Of a stretch of 64,000 bases of DNA, positions 48,299-58,752 are shown piece after piece. The notes under the pieces were generated by a model. It searched no databases and had not been told where the DNA came from. It saw nothing but the letters and a program-made list of their open reading frames with translations. The translations under genes were made by a program, and so were the position numbers. The stretch comes from Litchfieldia stipae (GTDB taxonomy: Bacteria > Bacillota > Bacilli > Bacillales > Bacillaceae_L). The DNA lies in contig NZ_JACYHA010000003.1 in assembly GCF_014837155.1 (NCBI RefSeq), forward strand, positions 62,001 through 126,000, given 5' to 3'. How positions within the stretch are numbered: position 1 is the first letter of the stretch; every line of letters begins with the position of its first letter.

Positions 48299-49180
48299 TT
48301 ATTTCTTAACTTGACTCATTACTTCTTCAGCGAAGTTATCTTGACGCTTTTCAATACCTTCTCCTACTCCGTAACGAACAAAGCTAACTACTGTAGCTCC
48401 TTTAGATTCAACAAATTGACGAACCTTTAGATCAGGATTCTTAACGAATGTTTGATCTAATAAACAAATATCTTCGAAGAATTTGCTTAAGCGACCTTCA
48501 ACCATTTTTGCAACGATCTTTTCTGGTTTACCTTCGTTTAATGCTTGTTGAGTTAACACTTCACGCTCACGCTCAGTTTCTTCAGCAGAAACTTCGTCAC
48601 GGCTAATGTATTTAGGGTTAACTGCTGCAATGTGCATAGCAACGTCTTTTGCCGTTGCTTCATCAGTAGTTCCTTCTAATACAGTTAGAACACCAATGCG
48701 TCCACCCATGTGAAGGTAAGCACCAAATGCTGCATTATCACCTTTAGATGCAACAACAAAACGACGAAGAGTTAATTTTTCTCCAATTTTTGCGATTGCT
48801 GCATTGATATATTCAGAAACAGTAGAACCGTTTTCCATTTTTTGCTCAAGCGCTTCTTCAACAGTTGCAGGCTTGCTCTTTAGTAAGAATGTAGCAAGAT
48901 CTTTAACTAACACTTGGAAGCCTTCATTTTTAGCAACAAAGTCAGTTTCAGAGTTAACTTCAAGTAGTACTGCATCGTTTCCTTCAACTTGAATGAAAGT
49001 AGTTCCTTCTGCTGCAATACGATCAGATTTCTTAGCAGCCTTCGCAATCCCTTTTTCACGTAGAAAATCAATTGCTTTTTCCATATCACCGTTTGTTTCA
49101 GTTAGTGCTTTCTTACAATCCATCATTCCAGCACCAGTTTTTTCACGTAGTTCTTTAACCATTTGTGCAGTTACTGCCAT
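48299..49180 (-). CDS. tsf: Elongation factor Ts
   Basis: The nucleotide-exchange factor for EF-Tu, 293 residues. It has the N-terminal UBA-like domain ([20 protein letters not shown]), the core beginning [12 protein letters not shown] and a C-terminal module ending [17 protein letters not shown]. It lies downstream of rpsB, from which it is separated by a hairpin. Confidence 0.98.
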   Translation of the reverse strand: MAVTAQMVKELREKTGAGMMDCKKALTETNGDMEKAIDFLREKGIAKAAKKSDRIAAEGTTFIQVEGNDAVLLEVNSETDFVAKNEGFQVLVKDLATFLLKSKPATVEEALEQKMENGSTVSEYINAAIAKIGEKLTLRRFVVASKGDNAAFGAYLHMGGRIGVLTVLEGTTDEATAKDVAMHIAAVNPKYISRDEVSAEETEREREVLTQQALNEGKPEKIVAKMVEGRLSKFFEDICLLDQTFVKNPDLKVRQFVESKGATVVSFVRYGVGEGIEKRQDNFAEEVMSQVKK

Positions 49181-49307
49181 TTTTATTTCCTCCTTAAGTG
49201 TCCAATTATGTAAATTAATAATGTCTCGTATACGAATCCATTAAAATTCTATTTATAGTATGACATTACCTTTCGAAAATTACCCGAGCTTTCATACCAT
49301 ACTCTTT

Positions 49308-49346
49308 AAAAAAAGGTGATAAAAGGCATATCCCTCTTATCACCTT
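49308..49346 (-). terminator. Hairpin between rpsB and tsf
   Basis: A GGTGATAA/TTATCACC stem with a 14-base loop is followed by TTTTTTT in the minus direction. It is located 7 bases after the rpsB stop and would act as an attenuator or a terminator. Confidence 0.8.
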
Positions 49347-49353
49347 TCGCTCA

Positions 49354-50132
<779 letters not shown>

Positions 50133-50166
50133 AAATCAATAAGCGTGTGTATTAACACCAAAAAAT

Positions 50167-50195
50167 AATATACCATAATTAAATTTTACAATCAA
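50167..50195 (-). promoter_or_regulatory. Sigma-A promoter of rpsB
   Basis: On the minus strand TTGATT (50190-50195) and TATATT (50167-50172) are 17 bases apart, in an AT-rich context. The leader would be about 110 nt. Confidence 0.75.
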
Positions 50196-50206
50196 GAAAA
50201 AATTAT

Positions 50207-50758
50207 CTATTTTTGACGAAATTTTAATAATAGCTCGATTTCAGTCTTTCCTCGATTCAGTTTTTTGGCAATCTCTTCAATACCTGCTCCTTGTTCTTTC
50301 ATTGAAATCACCTTATCTAACAATTGCTGCTCTGATGTAGGTGGTGGTATAACAACTACCTCTTTTTCTGCTGCTTGTTTTTGTGGAGTATGCTCAATTT
50401 CTGTATATAGTGGCAATAAATCTTTAAAATCATCGTCTGTCAGTTGTTGCTCGACAAGTGAAAATGAGCGTTTCTCTGATACTGATGGGCTATCTGAATT
50501 AACTTGATTTCCTTGATTTCCTTGATTAACTTGATTATTTTGAATTTCTTGATCATCTTGAGCTTTTTTTACTAATTGTTCATTTTCTTCTTTTATTTGC
50601 ATGATAAATCCTGCAAATGCTTCCTCAATGTCCCTAAGTATTTTCCCTTGAGTCTTTTCCATCTCTTTTAAATGATTGATTTTTTGTGAAATTAATAATA
50701 GGCAAAAAAACAAAATACCAATTAAAATAAAGCATAATAAAAATAGAAAGGTAATCAT
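50207..50758 (-). CDS. swrB: Swarming motility protein SwrB (YlxL-like)
   Basis: A membrane-anchored protein of 183 residues. An N-terminal transmembrane helix (about 2-24, ITFLFLLCFILIGILFFCLLL) is followed by a coiled coil (about 25-75), a low-complexity Asn/Gln/Gly repeat (NQGNQGNQ) and a C-terminal helix-turn-helix-like segment, GAGIEEIAKKLNRGKTEIEL. This layout and the position after sigD match SwrB, which in B. subtilis promotes assembly of the flagellar export apparatus through FliP. It is the last gene of the fla/che operon. Confidence 0.82.
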   Translation of the reverse strand: MITFLFLLCFILIGILFFCLLLISQKINHLKEMEKTQGKILRDIEEAFAGFIMQIKEENEQLVKKAQDDQEIQNNQVNQGNQGNQVNSDSPSVSEKRSFSLVEQQLTDDDFKDLLPLYTEIEHTPQKQAAEKEVVVIPPPTSEQQLLDKVISMKEQGAGIEEIAKKLNRGKTEIELLLKFRQK

Positions 50759-50777
50759 ATTATACGCTCCTGAAAGT

Positions 50778-51044
50778 TTATCCGGAAATATCTATTATTT
50801 TTCCTTTTGTTGGGTGGTGTGCTTGCTGAGTTTCTTGATTTGACCTCTCATCTAGTTGAAGACTTACTTTAGAACTATCTGCTTTTTTATTGACTTGCTT
50901 TGATTCTTTATGTATTTGTTTTTTCTGTTGTTCAGCTAATTGATGCTGAACAATCTGACCGCTCTGATTAAGCTGTTCTGTTATTTTCCCAAAGTCATGA
51001 GTACGTGGAAGAGCTATTTGTAATTCAAGTAACTTCAAACTCAC
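50778..51044 (-). CDS. Small flagellar-operon protein of unknown function
   Basis: A hydrophilic protein of about 88 residues between sigD and swrB. The start is GTG 51042-51044 with AAGGGAG upstream (SLKLLELQIALPRTHDFGKI); the frame to 51092 lacks a ribosome-binding site. The N-terminal 35 residues, containing the LELQIALPRT block, look like a conserved motif. The rest is Gln/Lys-rich and probably disordered, ending in HHPTKGKIIDISG. I recall similar small ORFs beside sigD in other Bacillales, but not in B. subtilis. No function is known to me. Confidence 0.75.
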   Translation of the reverse strand: MSLKLLELQIALPRTHDFGKITEQLNQSGQIVQHQLAEQQKKQIHKESKQVNKKADSSKVSLQLDERSNQETQQAHHPTKGKIIDISG

Positions 51045-51109
51045 AGTCTCACACTCCCTTCCAATTATATCTATAGCCATTTTATCATACAAGAATAGGG
51101 AGATAGATC

Positions 51110-51130
51110 AAAAAAGACCGCTCCACGGTG
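51110..51130 (-). terminator. Possible terminator after sigD
   Basis: On the minus strand an ACCG/CGGT stem with a TGGAG loop is followed by CTTTTTT. The short stem makes it moderate at best. It lies about 29 bases past the sigD stop. Confidence 0.55.
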
Positions 51131-51158
51131 TTCTTGTCTATTCTCCCAAGCTGATATT

Positions 51159-51920
51159 TTAATGGGTATTGGTTAGATATTGCTTTAATTTGAATAAAGC
51201 CTTTGAATGGATTTGCGAAATTCTAGAAGTAGATAAGTTCATAACCTGACCAATTTCAGTTAGTGTAAGTTCTTCATGATAAAATAAACTTACGACCATT
51301 TGCTCATTCTCATTTAATTGTTTAATAACATCTACTAGTTGAGACATTTGCTCTTTTTTCATTAAGTCTTCTTCTGGTGTTAATGAAGTATGATCCTTAA
51401 TTGAAAACTCAATTCCTTCATTACCATCACCATTTGAATGTTGTTCATCCATTGATAAAACATTAGCGAAAAATCCCTCATTAATTGTATTTAATACATC
51501 TTGCTCACTTAGACCAAGTTCATTAGCAATTTCTTTTGTCGTGATATTTCTCATTAGTTTTTGCTCTAATTTTTGTGCAGCTACTTCAATTTTTTTCGCC
51601 TTATCACGCATGCTTCTTGGTAACCAATCTTCTTTTCTTAAGCCATCAAGAATCGCTCCACGGACTCTGAACGAAGCATAGGTGTCAAATTTCAAATCTC
51701 TGGAAGGATCAAATTTCTCAAGGGCATCATACAATCCGATCATACCAAAGCTCTTTAAATCATCGACACTTACACTTTTGGGCAAACCTACAGCGATTCG
51801 TTGAACATGGTAGGCCACAAGTGGCATGTACTTTCTAATCAGGACATCACCCGCATGAGAGTCACGTGTGTCAATCCATTGCTGCCAATATACTTGATCA
51901 TCTGCTACCATCTGTGACAT
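51159..51920 (-). CDS. sigD: RNA polymerase sigma-D (FliA-type) factor
   Basis: Directs transcription of late flagellar, chemotaxis and autolysin genes. It has 253 residues from ATG 51918-51920 (AGGAGG upstream, MSQMVADDQVYWQQW). Region 2 has DLKSFGMIGLYDALEKFDP and YASFRVRGAILDGLR. Region 4 has EELTLTEIGQVMNLSTSRISQIHSKAL. The order cheD-sigD-swrB matches B. subtilis. An anti-sigma FlgM partner is expected elsewhere. Confidence 0.97.
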   Translation of the reverse strand: MSQMVADDQVYWQQWIDTRDSHAGDVLIRKYMPLVAYHVQRIAVGLPKSVSVDDLKSFGMIGLYDALEKFDPSRDLKFDTYASFRVRGAILDGLRKEDWLPRSMRDKAKKIEVAAQKLEQKLMRNITTKEIANELGLSEQDVLNTINEGFFANVLSMDEQHSNGDGNEGIEFSIKDHTSLTPEEDLMKKEQMSQLVDVIKQLNENEQMVVSLFYHEELTLTEIGQVMNLSTSRISQIHSKALFKLKQYLTNTH

Positions 51921-51957
51921 TGTATTCCTCCTCATCATGCCCATAGACACGTTCCAG

Positions 51958-52458
51958 TTATATGGATTTAACCCCTTGGTTGACAGTACGAATTGTTAAA
52001 GAAGTAGTGACGGGATCAAATTCAATAGTTCTTCCAAGATTTCCCCCAACATCAGATGAAAGCAGAGTCACCTTAAATCGAGTTAATTCTTGTAGAACTG
52101 CTTCTACATTTCGCGGACCGATTCTCATCATATCACTGCCTGATAGATTGGGGAACATTTGTGCTCCACCGGCTATTTTTGCTTGTAAGCCATAACTTCG
52201 TCCGCCTCTACTAACGATTTGCTTAATCAGTTCCTCAATCGCTGTATCAGCATATTTCGCAAGATTTAGCGTCCCGGTCCTTGCTAGTGAAGAGTCCGGA
52301 AGCATCACATGTGCAAGTCCAGCTATTGCTTGTCTTGAGTCAAATATGACGACCCCAACACATGAGCCTAAACCAGAAGTTCTGATCGTTTGGGGAGAAG
52401 TAACCACGTTCATATCTGCAATACCCACTTTAATAATTTGGTCAACTTGTCCCATCAT
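51958..52458 (-). CDS. cheD: Chemoreceptor glutamine deamidase CheD
   Basis: Deamidates glutamines of chemoreceptors and stimulates CheC phosphatase. It has 166 residues. The catalytic cysteine is in [15 protein letters not shown], with the histidine in [10 protein letters not shown]. The start overlaps the end of cheC by 17 bases, which fits the known CheC-CheD complex. Confidence 0.96.
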   Translation of the reverse strand: MMGQVDQIIKVGIADMNVVTSPQTIRTSGLGSCVGVVIFDSRQAIAGLAHVMLPDSSLARTGTLNLAKYADTAIEELIKQIVSRGGRSYGLQAKIAGGAQMFPNLSGSDMMRIGPRNVEAVLQELTRFKVTLLSSDVGGNLGRTIEFDPVTTSLTIRTVNQGVKSI

Positions 52459-53083
52459 TATTTACCCCTAGAGAATGAAAAAGCTTCTCAAACGAATCTG
52501 GGTCAGGTAATAGGAAAAAATGGCCTTTCACATAATCCTCATCATCAAATTCATTAATTGCAGCATCTATAATGATGGCGTAATCACTCACTTGAGACAA
52601 CTCAATTAGACCATATCCAAGGATTGCACCAACCATGTCAATTGAGACTGCTGGTACAGTAGGATACAGATTTAAATTAGTGAAGTCTGAAAGTGATGAC
52701 AAATATGAGCCAGACAATATGTTACCTAATTCCTGTAATGCAGATAAACCAAGTTCAGAAGATATAAGTTCTTCATAGGAAACATGCTCTTCCCCAGTTA
52801 AATATTGAATAAATCTTGAAGCTTGATGAAGTGAAAGGACAAAAAACATACTCCCAGGTGCGTCTCCTTCAATTCGAAGAAATACACTTGCTACAATATG
52901 ATCAGGACCTCCAACTAAATCCATCATCTCATCGAAGGAGAGTACTCGTACAACTGGCACCTTCATATCAATTTTTTTATTCAATAATGTAGAAAGTGCT
53001 GTAGCCGAATGACCAGCACCTATATTACCGATTTCTTTTAAGATATCAATGTGTTTAGGCTTAATACCATTGAAATAAGACAT
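52442..53083 (-). CDS. cheC: CheY-P phosphatase CheC
   Basis: Dephosphorylates CheY-P in the adaptation system. It has 213 residues. Two pseudo-symmetric active-site helices are present: [20 protein letters not shown] (about residues 14-33) and [19 protein letters not shown] (about 116-134), each with the Glu-xx-Asn pair. Its binding partner CheD is the next gene. Confidence 0.96.
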   Translation of the reverse strand: MSYFNGIKPKHIDILKEIGNIGAGHSATALSTLLNKKIDMKVPVVRVLSFDEMMDLVGGPDHIVASVFLRIEGDAPGSMFFVLSLHQASRFIQYLTGEEHVSYEELISSELGLSALQELGNILSGSYLSSLSDFTNLNLYPTVPAVSIDMVGAILGYGLIELSQVSDYAIIIDAAINEFDDEDYVKGHFFLLPDPDSFEKLFHSLGVNNDGTS

Positions 53084-53087
53084 ATTT

Positions 53088-53558
53088 CTACCCGATAACC
53101 ATTTCCGATTGATGATTTACTTCTAACACCTGTTCAAGATTCAAAAGAATAAGTAAACGATCATCAATCATTGCAACACCATCAATATAATCCACCTTTA
53201 CTGCGCCAACAACGTCTGGCTGTGGTTCAATAGAGTCACTTGGTAAGTCTAATACATCATTAGCAGCATCTACGATTAGACCTACTTCATAATCTTCCTG
53301 GGTAATGATAATAATCCTAGTATGGTCAGAATACGGACGCTCATCCATATCAAAAAGTTTTCTCAAATCTATAATCGGAGTAATCACTCCACGCAAATTA
53401 ATGACACCTTTTATAAATTTTTTTGTCCGTGGTACTCGCGTAATCTTTTGAAGTCGCTCAATCGAACGAACTTTTTCAACAGGAATGACATATTCTTCAT
53501 TTTCTAATTCAAACACAATCACTTTAGATGCAACCAGTTCCATTTCATTCATAATCAT
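53088..53558 (-). CDS. cheW: Chemotaxis coupling protein CheW
   Basis: A scaffold joining chemoreceptors to CheA. It has 156 residues and a single CheW beta-barrel domain (VFELENEEYVIPVEKVRSIERL, GVINLRGVITPIIDLRKLF). It lies immediately after cheA. Confidence 0.97.
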   Translation of the reverse strand: MIMNEMELVASKVIVFELENEEYVIPVEKVRSIERLQKITRVPRTKKFIKGVINLRGVITPIIDLRKLFDMDERPYSDHTRIIIITQEDYEVGLIVDAANDVLDLPSDSIEPQPDVVGAVKVDYIDGVAMIDDRLLILLNLEQVLEVNHQSEMVIG

Positions 53559-53577
53559 CTCTCCCTTCTTTCATCTC

Positions 53578-55635
53578 TTATTTAATCAATGAGTTACAAT
53601 CGATAATTAAAGCAACTTGTCCGTCACCTAAAATTGTCGCACCTGAGATAGCAAATACTGTTGATAAATAATTCCCTAACGATTTAAGGACCACTTCTTG
53701 CTGACCAATGAATGAATCTACAACAAAACCAGCAATTTTATCTCCTTTTTTGACAATAACAACAGACATATATTCTGAAGTCTCATCTTGTGGTGTGACT
53801 TCGAACAGTTCTTCAAGGAATACTAATGGAATGACTTTATTTCTAAAGTTAATCACACGTTGATTATGTGCACTTAGGATGTCACTTTTCTTTATTATTG
53901 CTGTTTCAATAATAGATGAAAGTGGAATTCCATATTTCTCTTGCCCAAGTTCAATGAGTAACACTGAAATGATTGATAGTGTTAATGGCAGCTGGATAAA
54001 GAACGTAGAGCCCTCTCCTTCAACTGAGTCAATCGTAATTGATCCACCTAAAGTTTCAATTGTACTCTTTACCACGTCTAATCCGACACCACGTCCAGAC
54101 ACATCCGAGATTTTGTCAGCCGTAGAAAATCCAGATGAAAAAATAAGGTCGTATACCTGTTTATCTGTTAAACTATTAGCTTCAGAATCTGATATAATTC
54201 CCTGTTTCTTGGCTTTTCCGATGACTTTGTCCCGATTAATTCCCGCACCATTATCTTGGATTTCAATGAATACGTGGTTACCACTGTGATATGCCTTGAG
54301 AATCAGTGTACCTTCCTCAGACTTGCCCGCGGCTTTACGTACTTCTGGTGTTTCAATTCCATGATCTAATGCATTACGGATTAAATGCACTAGCGGATCA
54401 CCAATTTCATCAATAACAGTTCGATCTAATTCAGTTTCTGCTCCAATAATTTGAAGATCAATTTTTTTATTTAGATCTCTTGCCAGCTGACGTACCATTC
54501 TAGGAAAACGATTAAATACTGTATCAACAGGAACCATTCTCATATTTAGAATAATGCTTTGTAAGTCACCTGAAATTCTGGACATTCTCTCAACCGTTTC
54601 TGTCAAATCGGTATGAGTTAATTCACGAGAGATTTGTTCTAAGCGACCACGATCAATGACTAATTCTTCAAATAAATTCATTAAGATATCTAGTCGCTCA
54701 ATACTTACACGAATTGTTTTATTATTAACATTTCCTTTTGCCTGTGTTGTCTTTTGTTGTTCGTTCGTTTCTTTTTGAATTGTCGCTGGAGTTAGCGTTG
54801 TTTCTTCTTCCTTCACTGCTTCAAGGGTTACTGCTACTTCATTATTCTCTGCTGGAATAGCGATATTTTCTAATGAGATTGTATTTATTTCAACCGTATC
54901 TACTTCTGAAACCTTCATGATTCTATTTTTCAGTTCTTCTGGCAATTCCATAGAAATGAACGACACTTTAAATTGATGGTCAAAATTTTCCTCTTCAAGC
55001 ATATCTACACTTGGTGTTGTCTTAATGACTTCCCCGACTTGCTCAAGTACCTCAAAAATCATAAAAACACGCGCAGCTTTTAGAACGCAATCTTCTCTTA
55101 AGGAAATAGCAATTTCATATATATGAAAACCTTGTTCTTTCGACTGTTGTAATACTGTCAATTCAAATTCATCATAATTTGAAGCTTCCTTCGTAGTGCT
55201 TGTTTTTACATTCCCGGCAACTTCACTTTGAGTCGCTGTATCCTCTTCTAAGCTCTCTCCCTTCTCAATCTTCTTTAAGAGAGCCACAACATCTGAAACA
55301 TCCTTTTTACCTGATCCACCTTCAGCAATAGAAAAAATCATTTCTTCTAGGTAATCAACTGATTTAAATACGACATCTAGAATCTGAGATGTTACCTTGA
55401 TTTTATTATTACGAATTCCATCTAATACATTTTCCATTTGATGAGTCAAATTAGCTAAATCTTCATATCCCATAGTAGCTGACATACCCTTTAATGTATG
55501 TGCGGAGCGAAATATAACATTTACGATTTCTAGATTATCTGGATTTTTCTCTAATTCTAATAATTGTTCATTACACATTTGAAGATGTTCTTTACTCTCA
55601 TCAATAAACACTTCTAAGTATTGACTGATATCCAT
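53578..55635 (-). CDS. cheA: Chemotaxis histidine kinase CheA
   Basis: The central kinase of chemotaxis, 685 residues. P1 Hpt domain with phosphorylated His in FRSAHTLKGMSATMG (about residue 46); P2 response-regulator-binding domain; P3 dimerisation (IDILMNLFEELVIDRGRLEQ); P4 ATPase with N box HLIRNALDHGIE, G1 DNGAGIN and G2 GRGVGLDVVKS; P5 CheW-like regulatory domain. All key residues are intact. Confidence 0.98.
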   Translation of the reverse strand: MDISQYLEVFIDESKEHLQMCNEQLLELEKNPDNLEIVNVIFRSAHTLKGMSATMGYEDLANLTHQMENVLDGIRNNKIKVTSQILDVVFKSVDYLEEMIFSIAEGGSGKKDVSDVVALLKKIEKGESLEEDTATQSEVAGNVKTSTTKEASNYDEFELTVLQQSKEQGFHIYEIAISLREDCVLKAARVFMIFEVLEQVGEVIKTTPSVDMLEEENFDHQFKVSFISMELPEELKNRIMKVSEVDTVEINTISLENIAIPAENNEVAVTLEAVKEEETTLTPATIQKETNEQQKTTQAKGNVNNKTIRVSIERLDILMNLFEELVIDRGRLEQISRELTHTDLTETVERMSRISGDLQSIILNMRMVPVDTVFNRFPRMVRQLARDLNKKIDLQIIGAETELDRTVIDEIGDPLVHLIRNALDHGIETPEVRKAAGKSEEGTLILKAYHSGNHVFIEIQDNGAGINRDKVIGKAKKQGIISDSEANSLTDKQVYDLIFSSGFSTADKISDVSGRGVGLDVVKSTIETLGGSITIDSVEGEGSTFFIQLPLTLSIISVLLIELGQEKYGIPLSSIIETAIIKKSDILSAHNQRVINFRNKVIPLVFLEELFEVTPQDETSEYMSVVIVKKGDKIAGFVVDSFIGQQEVVLKSLGNYLSTVFAISGATILGDGQVALIIDCNSLIK

Positions 55636-55649
55636 CTAACTCCACTCCC

Positions 55650-56726
55650 TTACTTTCCGATATATTTTAGGATCACGTCTGCAATATTATCGACATTCGC
55701 AACCTCATCTACAAGGTTTGTTTCAATGGCCATCTTTGGCATTCCAAAAACAACCGATGTTTGTTCTGATTCTGCTATAGCTGTTGTGCTTCCGGATTGC
55801 TTTAGTGAGATCAATCCTTTTGCCCCATCAGAGCCCATCCCAGTCATAATCACTGCAATTTTGCGATAATTCGCTAATTGACTCACTGACTCAAACAGGA
55901 CATCAACAGCAGGTCTATGACCATTTCTCAAATCAGAATCATCTAAGTGAATAGCTGTTACTGTACCAACTTCTTTGATTTTCAAATGATGTCCACCAGG
56001 AGCGATATAAGCAACCCCATTCTTCAAAAGTTCCCCATTCTCTGCTTCTTTGACACCGATATCGGATATCGAATTTAATCGCTTGGCTAAAGAATTCGTG
56101 AAACCCGCTGGCATGTGCTGAACAATTAAGATTGGAGCTGGAAAATTGCTAGGAAGTTTCGTCAATACCTGTTGAAGTGCTCTTGGTCCCCCAGTTGAGG
56201 TACCGATGACGACAAGCTTTCTCTCAATTCCTTTCTTCATCGAAACTAGTTCTTTTTCACTATCATCTTTATTATTATACGATAATTTTTCAGGTTGTAG
56301 TGGTTTTATAAGTGTAGATATATTAGCTTTCTTTGCATGAAGAACTTTGCTAATAATTTCATCCTTCACTTTGTGTAAGTCTAATGAAATTGCCCCTGAT
56401 GGCTTTGTAATAAAATCAATGGCTCCATATTGCATGGCAGTAATTGAGTTTGCCGCGCCTTCATTAGTGGTACTTGATAACATAATAACGGGAAGCTGGT
56501 ATCTTTCCATTATCACTTTTAACGCTTCCAGCCCATTCATGACTGGCATCTCTACATCCATCGTAATAACATCTGGTTTTAAGGTTTGCAATTTCATTAA
56601 ACAATCTTCACCGTTGCGAGCAGTTCCTATGACCTCTATCAATGGCTCGGAGGTTAGGATGTCTGTTATTAGCTTCCTCATAAAAGCAGAGTCATCAACG
56701 ACAAACACTTTAATCCTTTGATTCAT
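55650..56726 (-). CDS. cheB: Receptor methylesterase/deamidase CheB
   Basis: Adaptation enzyme of 358 residues. The N-terminal receiver domain has the DD pair (VFVVDDSAFMRKLI), phosphorylated Asp in VITMDVEMPVMNG (about residue 55) and Lys in DFITKPSG. The C-terminal methylesterase has catalytic Ser in IGTSTGGPRAL, His in VQHMPAGFT and Asp in MTGMGSDGA. The gene lies between flhG and cheA. Confidence 0.98.
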   Translation of the reverse strand: MNQRIKVFVVDDSAFMRKLITDILTSEPLIEVIGTARNGEDCLMKLQTLKPDVITMDVEMPVMNGLEALKVIMERYQLPVIMLSSTTNEGAANSITAMQYGAIDFITKPSGAISLDLHKVKDEIISKVLHAKKANISTLIKPLQPEKLSYNNKDDSEKELVSMKKGIERKLVVIGTSTGGPRALQQVLTKLPSNFPAPILIVQHMPAGFTNSLAKRLNSISDIGVKEAENGELLKNGVAYIAPGGHHLKIKEVGTVTAIHLDDSDLRNGHRPAVDVLFESVSQLANYRKIAVIMTGMGSDGAKGLISLKQSGSTTAIAESEQTSVVFGMPKMAIETNLVDEVANVDNIADVILKYIGK

Positions 56727-56741
56727 GCTCTCTAACCTCCT

Positions 56742-57608
56742 TTACCTTTTTGAAATTAGTTGACGTAGCTTGAATATAAAAGGCGTATGTTCCTTATTCT
56801 TTTCTTCTTGCGATAAGGTCGATAAGCGATAGTTCTTAACAATCTCACGCATAGATTTACTTATATTTGATTTCGGTGAATAGAACAAAAAAGGCACTTG
56901 ACTCTTTACCGCTTTACTCACATTCTTATCCTCAGGTAATGAACCTAATTTAATCGTATCTTTTAATAAAAAGTGCCTTACCGCATGATCAATTCTTTCA
57001 ATTGTTGCTATCCCCTCTTTTTCAGAATGTGCTTTATTAACAATTAAATAAAAGGGGATATCTTTTGTATATGCACAAATATGTTTCATTGCTGAATAGG
57101 CATCAGTTATTGCTGTTGGTTCAGGTGTTGTAATAATAAAAATCTCGTCAACTGTTAACAAGAACTGTAGGTTTTCTTCAGATATCCCAGCTCCCATATC
57201 AAAAATCAAACAATCATACTCCGGTAATATTCCATTTAACTGATTCACAAAAAAATCAAATTTCTGCTGATCAAGTTTAAATAACCCAGATAAGCCAGTT
57301 CCACCTGATATATAGGAGAGTTGATCTGGTACATGTTTAATGATTTCACGTAAACTAAGTTGTTTTTCAAACATATCAACAAAGGAATATGATGATGAAA
57401 CTCCCATCAAGATATCGATATTACCCATTCCGATATCCATATCAAATAATAGAACCTTTTTACCTGATTCTGAAAGAGCCAACGAGAAGTTCAAAGAGAA
57501 ATTGGATTTACCGACTCCCCCTTTACCACTGATGACTGCAATTGTTTTTGTTCTTTTTGGTCCTTTGTTTTTAAACTGATTACGAAGATTTTCCGCTTGA
57601 TCACTCAT
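56742..57608 (-). CDS. flhG: MinD-like ATPase FlhG (YlxH)
   Basis: Controls flagellar number and placement with FlhF. It has 288 residues. The deviant Walker A motif is VISGKGGVGKSNFSLNFSL (about residues 25-43), and the IFDMGAGISEENLQF segment corresponds to the Walker B region. The N-terminal AENLRNQFKNK is the FlhF-activating stretch. It overlaps flhF by 8 bases. Confidence 0.95.
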   Translation of the reverse strand: MSDQAENLRNQFKNKGPKRTKTIAVISGKGGVGKSNFSLNFSLALSESGKKVLLFDMDIGMGNIDILMGVSSSYSFVDMFEKQLSLREIIKHVPDQLSYISGGTGLSGLFKLDQQKFDFFVNQLNGILPEYDCLIFDMGAGISEENLQFLLTVDEIFIITTPEPTAITDAYSAMKHICAYTKDIPFYLIVNKAHSEKEGIATIERIDHAVRHFLLKDTIKLGSLPEDKNVSKAVKSQVPFLFYSPKSNISKSMREIVKNYRLSTLSQEEKNKEHTPFIFKLRQLISKR

Positions 57609-58752
57609 TGCCAGCTACTCCAAATAAAGTATTTACAACGATTTCTGGTGTCGCTGTTTGTATATCATCTGGCACATTTTGTCCAGTTGTGATGTAAGCT
57701 GCACCAATCCGATTTTTTATCATAAAGTTAACCATTTGACCAAAGTGCTCCGTCTCATCAGTTTTTGTAAATATAACTCTATCAATGTCAATCACTGAGA
57801 ACTGCTTATAAATAGTCATCATGTCTGAATATTTTGAGGTCAAACCAAGAACTAAGAACGTTTCTACTTCCTCATTGAAATCAATAATTTCCAGCAAATC
57901 TTTCACATACTGTTGATTCCTGAAATTTCTTCCTGCCGTGTCGATTAAAATAAGATCAAAATCAGAAAATTGATCCTTAGCTTTTTGAAAGTCCTCTAAG
58001 TTATAACTGACTTCAATTGGGACGTTTAGTATTTTTGCATAGGTTTTTAATTGCTCAATGGCAGCAATTCTATACGTATCAGTAGTAATAAAAGCAACTT
58101 TCTTTCCATCCTTTAGAATCGCTTCAGCCGCAATTTTTGCTAAGGTCGTTGTTTTACCTACACCTGTAGGTCCAACAACACTAACATATTTCTTCTTGTA
58201 ACTAATCCCCCCAAAAGGGAGTGCGTTTAATTTTTGAACTAACAAGGAGTGTGAAAGCTCCTTCAGTTCATCCGTTGTTAATTCCTGCTTATTTTCATAC
58301 CACTTTTCTAAGATTGCTGTAATTAGTTCTTTTCGAATTGAAGCATCAATTTCCTGATCTTCTAAAAACATACTTACACTTTTAATTGGAAGTGGATAGT
58401 GATCTGAAAGCTCATCTGAATTCTTTTGCAAGCTCGTAATAATTGACTTAAGTTCAGTAATTTGATTCATCATTTCCAATGAAGGCTTTTGATTCTCATC
58501 TTTCAATGGAGCAGCGATGTTTCTATTCTGTTCCTTCATCGTACTTTTTGTTAATGTTACTTGCTGTTTTGGCTTTTGAACGACTGAATCAACGGCTGCA
58601 ATTACCTCAATATTCTTCTTTCGAAATAGGCCTAGAAAACCATTCTTATGAACAACTTTTGAATTTAAGATGACGGCTTCATCCCCTAATTCTGATCGAA
58701 TCATTTTCATTGCTTCAGGCATTGAAGCCGCTTCATACTTTTTCACTTTCAT
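57601..58752 (-). CDS. flhF: Flagellar SRP-type GTPase FlhF
   Basis: A signal-recognition-particle-like GTPase that marks the site of flagellar assembly. It has 383 residues. The N-terminal B domain (MKVKKYEAASMPEAMKMIRSEL) is followed by an N domain and the G domain with Walker A VVGPTGVGKTTTLAKIAAEA (about 190-209), IDTAGRN and TKTDET. The start overlaps the flhA stop by 4 bases. Confidence 0.96.
   Translation of the reverse strand: MKVKKYEAASMPEAMKMIRSELGDEAVILNSKVVHKNGFLGLFRKKNIEVIAAVDSVVQKPKQQVTLTKSTMKEQNRNIAAPLKDENQKPSLEMMNQITELKSIITSLQKNSDELSDHYPLPIKSVSMFLEDQEIDASIRKELITAILEKWYENKQELTTDELKELSHSLLVQKLNALPFGGISYKKKYVSVVGPTGVGKTTTLAKIAAEAILKDGKKVAFITTDTYRIAAIEQLKTYAKILNVPIEVSYNLEDFQKAKDQFSDFDLILIDTAGRNFRNQQYVKDLLEIIDFNEEVETFLVLGLTSKYSDMMTIYKQFSVIDIDRVIFTKTDETEHFGQMVNFMIKNRIGAAYITTGQNVPDDIQTATPEIVVNTLFGVAGNE

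Noticed and set aside
50450-50560. Short direct repeats in swrB as a CRISPR-like array
   Set aside because: They are 9-12 base coding repeats (Asn-Gln-Gly) in frame, with no spacers or conserved repeat unit of CRISPR length.
53879-54289. 136-codon plus-strand frame opposite cheA
   Set aside because: It is fully within the CheA kinase domain on the other strand, with no start signal.
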